From Lingula anatina (lineage: Eukaryota; Brachiopoda; Lingulata; Lingulida; Lingulidae), in the NCBI RefSeq assembly GCF_001039355.2, contig NW_019775658.1, positions 47,419 through 111,418 on the forward strand: DNA of 64,000 bases, in the 5' to 3' direction. A program made the translations under genes and the position numbers. This document shows positions 60,108 through 64,000 of the stretch, one piece after another (within the stretch, counting starts at the first letter, position 1; every line of letters begins with the position of its first letter). The notes below the pieces were generated by a model. The model was not told the DNA's origin. It searched no databases and saw only the letters and a list, made by a program, of their open reading frames with translations.

Positions 60108-63100
60108 GGTACCACCATTCCATCCCATGTGATATTTAGTCAGGATGGACAGATACTGACCATAGACGAGGCTACGGAGACTGACAGTGGCAGCTATGAG
60201 TGTACTGCAGCCAATGGTGTCGGTTTCCCAGCTGTTAAGACTGTTATTGTCAATGTCCAGTGTAAGTTCTAATCTGAACTGTCCTTAAAATTATTAATGC
60301 CCAACAGGCCTGTAGCCAACATGTTGAAAAGGTGCATCTTTTCTTGAAAAAGTGGACCTTTTTTACTTCCGTAGTAGACCCAACTTGAGACAACCTGGAT
60401 CAACTTTTGATTCATAGTGGACCATTTCAGGCCAAAAGGGCAGTTCTTTTGAACCCTCTCCCCCTCCCTACAGGCCTGTCCAGTGTGAACTATTCTGCAC
60501 TGTCCTTAAAGATTGCTATATGTCCAGTACAAGTTATTCTGAATTGACTTTTAATATTTCAATTTGCCTAGTAGTGCAAGCTACATGTTTATACACTCTT
60601 CTGTCATTGAAAATTGTTAGCATACTCATGCTGCTGCATTGATCCAAGTATAACATCCTTATTCACCGGCCCTTTGTTGGGGTATATAATTTTGTCATTA
60701 TTGAAATAGAAAAAGAAATTGCAGATGATCCATTTCAGGGCCCGGCTGAAGCCGCCGTAGTATTATAATTAGTAGTAGAGTGGCCTTTCTATGTGCATTT
60801 TTATGTCTATATCTTTTACAGTTCCACCAGAGATAGTGTTTATCAACAAGTCTCAGGTGCACACAGGGACAACGAGACCCCTGCTTCTGCAGTGTGGAAC
60901 CAAAGGGTCACCTGTGCCAGGTGAGTGAACAACACTATGACCTCTTTTACTCTGATATGATATGATATTAAGATTCTAGCTCTTTGTTTAAAGAGTCATT
61001 TCAACTAAGCAAATAAATATCAGTTGAAGATTACTATGGCATTTTTTTCTCCATATTCAAACAGAACTGGTTAGTTGTTTTCACCAATACAACGATATCT
61101 ACAGCAGATGATTTGAAATTTCCAATAGTGAGATGGGGCTATATCAAAAATCGTGTTTTACATAAGGAAGATTACTATCGTGAAAATTTTAAAAACGTGG
61201 GGACGATTTTGAATATGGATAATCAGAGTATGTTTTTGAGACCCAGCATCATATAATTTTACAGAAATAAAATGGCACCTCCATGGTGAAAGCATTCCCA
61301 CCCATTTTCAAGTAGACACAGCTAATGTTAACCAGCAGTACCTGTCCACACTTCGAGTGGAGTCTCTGAGGGGAACAGATCTTGGGGAGTACAAGTGTAC
61401 AGCCAAGAATGCTTTGGGAGAGGCTGAGGCAATTGTAATTGTGACAGGTTTGTGGGGAAGAAATAGTATTTTGTGCTTTATAATGTACAGACTTTTAATG
61501 AAAAGAAAAGAAACATTGTTAAGGGCGTTTAATTTTAAATGCTTATAACATATGGAAATTCCTCAAATGTTGAATTTTGGATAAGACAGTTTAGAAGTCA
61601 AGTTTTCAATATGGCAATTTAAGGGCTGTCATAGTGTTAGACATGGTCCAATTGCTCGAGGAATTTGAGCCTTAATGAAAACATTTTATTATTTTAGACA
61701 GTTTTCTTTTTCATTGAATTCATGACAGATTAAGGCTTCGTTCACATGGAATGTCTATTTTCTAAATTCTATTTTCTATTCGCGGTATGTCTTATGATCA
61801 CGGTCTGTGCCCTGAATATCCCGCTGCGTAATTACTGGCAGCGCGAGCCAGTTACTTATAGTAACTTATAGTCTCAATACTTATATTCAGGAGAACCAGA
61901 GAATGTGACTATTACCAGTAACCCAGAGGGTCCCTTCTCTAATGAGTTTACATTGACATGGACTATAAAAGAATATGAACCAACTATTGAATATAAACTC
62001 AAACTTAGGACAGTAAGTTTAAAGCCACTTTTTTCAGATGTACAATGAAAACTTTTTTATTTGCATAACAGTGAAGATTTACAAAGAGTACTTTGAATTT
62101 GTTTATTTGTAAAATGAATGTATATTTATATCCTTTAGATATAAATGATGATAGTGAGATTTTAAGCAACTTAATTTGATTTGACCATCTGTCAAATAAA
62201 ACATAAGTAATGTGTTATTTATTTGTATAACAGACCTAGTGTTCTCATTTTGAATGATAAACTACCAATTTATCTTTCATTCAAATTCTATCAGTATGTC
62301 TCCCTGCCCACAGTGTGCCTCCTGTGGATCACCACAACCACCTGTCATCCGAACTGTATAAGATACTGTATTAATTGTTACTGCAGTACATGTACACGTT
62401 TTGCAGACTATTTTGATTGAATTAGTTAAGTGTGTGTGTGTCTGACCATTCTTTTATTGTATTTTTCCTTTCCAGGTAAATGGTACAGAGGCAGGCCCCT
62501 GGGTGAATAGCTCCATCCCTGCCAAGTCTGAAGAGGGCTCCATTGAGCAGCAGCAGTCCTTCACCCTGGAGGGTTTAGAGCCCCTGATGGTGTACCAGGT
62601 GGAACTGGTAGCCAGGAATAAGTTCGGGGAAAGTGGAGTTGTGGAATTTACTTTTAAAACAGCAGAAGGTATACAAGGATGTTGTAGCCAGTTGAAGACA
62701 GTCTGATATGGGAGCATGAGCATTCTGCACCCTCTCTCTCTTTTTCTCTCTCTCTCACACGCACACACGCAAAGGGGTTTGAAGGTTTAAAAATTGCAGT
62801 CATTTGCATGCACAGTCAAATGCAGAAGCATGCACACGTATGTACACAGAAAGGTTTGTAGTCCTTATATTTTAATTAACAGGATACGAAGTCGAGGTCA
62901 AAATGGGATGTTGTACACAAAATCAGAGGACACACTATTGAAAGAAGGGAGGGAAATACTTTCTTGGTCATAACTCTGTTAGGTATAATTATAATTACTT
63001 CTGTGTGTTTCAACCTTCTCAAAAATTACTTTGATTCACAGCTGGCAAAGTCCGTCCTTCAACCACAATGTCAACAACAACGACAACAACAATGCCACCA

Positions 63101-63158
63101 CCAACTACAACAACAGAGATGTTACAGGGAAGCGGCTCGGGGAAGGAGGACACCAACC
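60108..63158 (+). CDS. Second occurrence of the Ig/FnIII/stalk exons (probable allele)
   Basis: Exons 60108-60261, 60822-60920, 61265-61447, 61891-62012, 62476-62668 and 63042-63158 repeat 56445-59398 with identical lengths, phases and splice sites. Few residues change (for example TIEEATE to TIDEATE). All frames are intact, so it is not a decayed copy. If it were a genuine tandem array, the junction 59398 to 60108 would not keep phase (1 to 0), which again favours an allelic duplicate. The 3' continuation of the gene (63695 onward) is attached to this copy. Confidence 0.75.
61735..61871. mobile_element. 137-base insertion present in only one of the two copies
   Basis: The segment sits between 'agattaag' and 'tctcaatactta', where the other copy has only 'ca'. 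It starts 'gcttcgttcacatggaatg' and ends 'gttacttatagtaactta'. It may be a small transposon or the product of one; no inverted termini were identified. Confidence 0.6.
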
Positions 63159-63694
63159 GTAAGTATAATTGGCTAGCATTTGAATTGAGTGTGTTCTTAT
63201 GATAGAGAAGCCTTTATGAAAAGTAGTAGTTGTAGAAGTGACTTAGTTGTAGAAATAATTGCATGTTTTTGTAACATATGATGCTAAATACTAAAGATGA
63301 GTAGATAAATGATTACTTGATAGAGGTAGCATGGCTTGGTATTTATATACAGTTTTCCTTCTTCAGTCCCCAACTCCTTTATTCTCCTGTCTTTTCGTTG
63401 TGGAGTCAGCATTAGTTATATACAGATCTCACACAGAGGAGGCACTACAGTCACTAACGACTGAGAAATGACACAGCATTGTTGTTGTTTCAAATTTTTA
63501 TAATGGGAATTTTTAGGGTGTGCTGTTTTCAGTAGAGAAAACCATAGCATCCAGGAATAAGAGGTCAAACCCCAACACAACTACTGTAACAGTAATTACT
63601 TCTGCCTATCTTTTCTTTCAGCTGTTATCTTGTGTGATTTCTTCACTATCTCTCCAGATTTCTGAAATCTTCTGTCTTGACATGTTTTCTTTAG

Positions 63695-63769
63695 TGTATA
63701 GTAATAGTACTAACATTACTGTCCAAAGTAGCTGGGAATATGAACTGTGGGGCTCGGGAGAGGTTGAAG
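63695..63769 (+). CDS. Further stalk exon of the Ig-superfamily gene
   Basis: The acceptor 'ttttctttag' at 63693-63694 and the donor gtaggt at 63770 bound 75 bases, phase 1 in and 1 out, which matches the exit phase of the Thr-rich exon. It reads (L)YSNSTNITVQSSWEYELWGS then GEVE, with NST and NIT N-glycosylation sequons. The gene continues beyond the window. A weaker candidate exon may lie at 63529-63591. Confidence 0.6.
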
Positions 63770-64000
63770 GTAGGTGGTTTGCTTTATCAGTAGTTTTCCA
63801 TCTCAACTTCAGATCAAATTTTTCTTCTTGACCTTATCTCCTTTTGGGGTATAATATAACACTTTTATGTATCATTTCACTCTTAGCTTTTATTCTGTAT
63901 TCTGTAGTTGATTTCTTTTCTGTTTTTCTATATTTTTGTTTAGTTTATTCTTCATGTGTCCCTCTCTTTCCTGTAACTCTGTAGCATGTTTTCTTAAATA

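Larger units (their letters stand above)
56109..63523 (+). repeat. Two near-identical copies of an about 3.7-kb segment joined by a single N (probable alleles)
   Basis: 56109-59769 and 59771-63523 align throughout with scattered SNPs, microsatellite length changes and one 137-base insertion (61735-61871). They meet at the N at 59770. The first copy stops where the second begins, and unique sequence continues only after the second. I read this as unmerged haplotypes. Confidence 0.88.

Noticed and set aside
53956-63769. A genuine tandem array of Ig/FnIII modules within one protein
   Set aside because: The copies are near-identical in introns too, meet at a single N, and their junction does not keep phase.
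1-64000. tRNA, rRNA, CRISPR arrays or prokaryote-type operons
   Set aside because: No cloverleaf with A and B boxes, no rRNA sequence and no spaced direct-repeat array was seen; the gene structure is eukaryotic throughout.

Overview
The window is animal nuclear DNA. Genes are split by canonical GT-AG introns, intergenic and intronic DNA is AT-rich and full of microsatellites, and short inverted-repeat (MITE-like) elements are dense. An Ena/VASP gene, a lamin B receptor with Tudor and RS segments, and a proteinase K-like secreted protease point to a bilaterian invertebrate, most likely a marine lophotrochozoan (mollusc, annelid or brachiopod type). This is inference; no species can be named. 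Assembly marks are plain: gaps at 33802-34340 and 55443-55522, and several single-N joins (12241, 23229, 27993, 37858, 41570, 52872, 59770), three of which join sequence that repeats itself.

Layout. (1) 661-1989: the last three coding exons of an Ena/VASP gene on +, ending in the tetramerisation coiled coil, then a long 3' UTR. (2) 5640-13880: a complete lamin B receptor-like gene on + (Tudor, RS-rich linker, sterol-reductase-type membrane domain). (3) 14660-20500: a tandem paralogue with the same exon structure but no Tudor or RS part; it keeps the sterol reductase signatures that the first copy has lost. (4) 21450-24380: a nest of MITEs plus a Tc1-like transposase remnant. (5) 26348-63769 and beyond: an immunoglobulin-superfamily adhesion-type gene on +. 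Its signal-peptide exon (26348-26423) is separated by about 27.5 kb from exons for two Ig domains, one FnIII domain and a Thr-rich stalk (53956-59398); the 3' end lies outside the window. (6) 44795-47965: a complete secreted S8 protease gene of proteinase K type on -, nested in the big first intron of the Ig gene.

How the genes relate. Ena followed head to tail by LBR is also the arrangement of human ENAH and LBR, which suggests very old linkage. The two LBR-type genes look like a split of roles: a nuclear-envelope/chromatin tether with a decayed active site, and a plain sterol C14-reductase beside it. The protease and the Ig gene have no evident functional link beyond nesting.

Much of 56109-63523 and 26274-29712 is present twice across single-N joins. 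These are most simply read as unmerged contig or allele overlaps, not as biological duplications, so exon counts should be halved there. I recognised no rRNA, tRNA or CRISPR feature.
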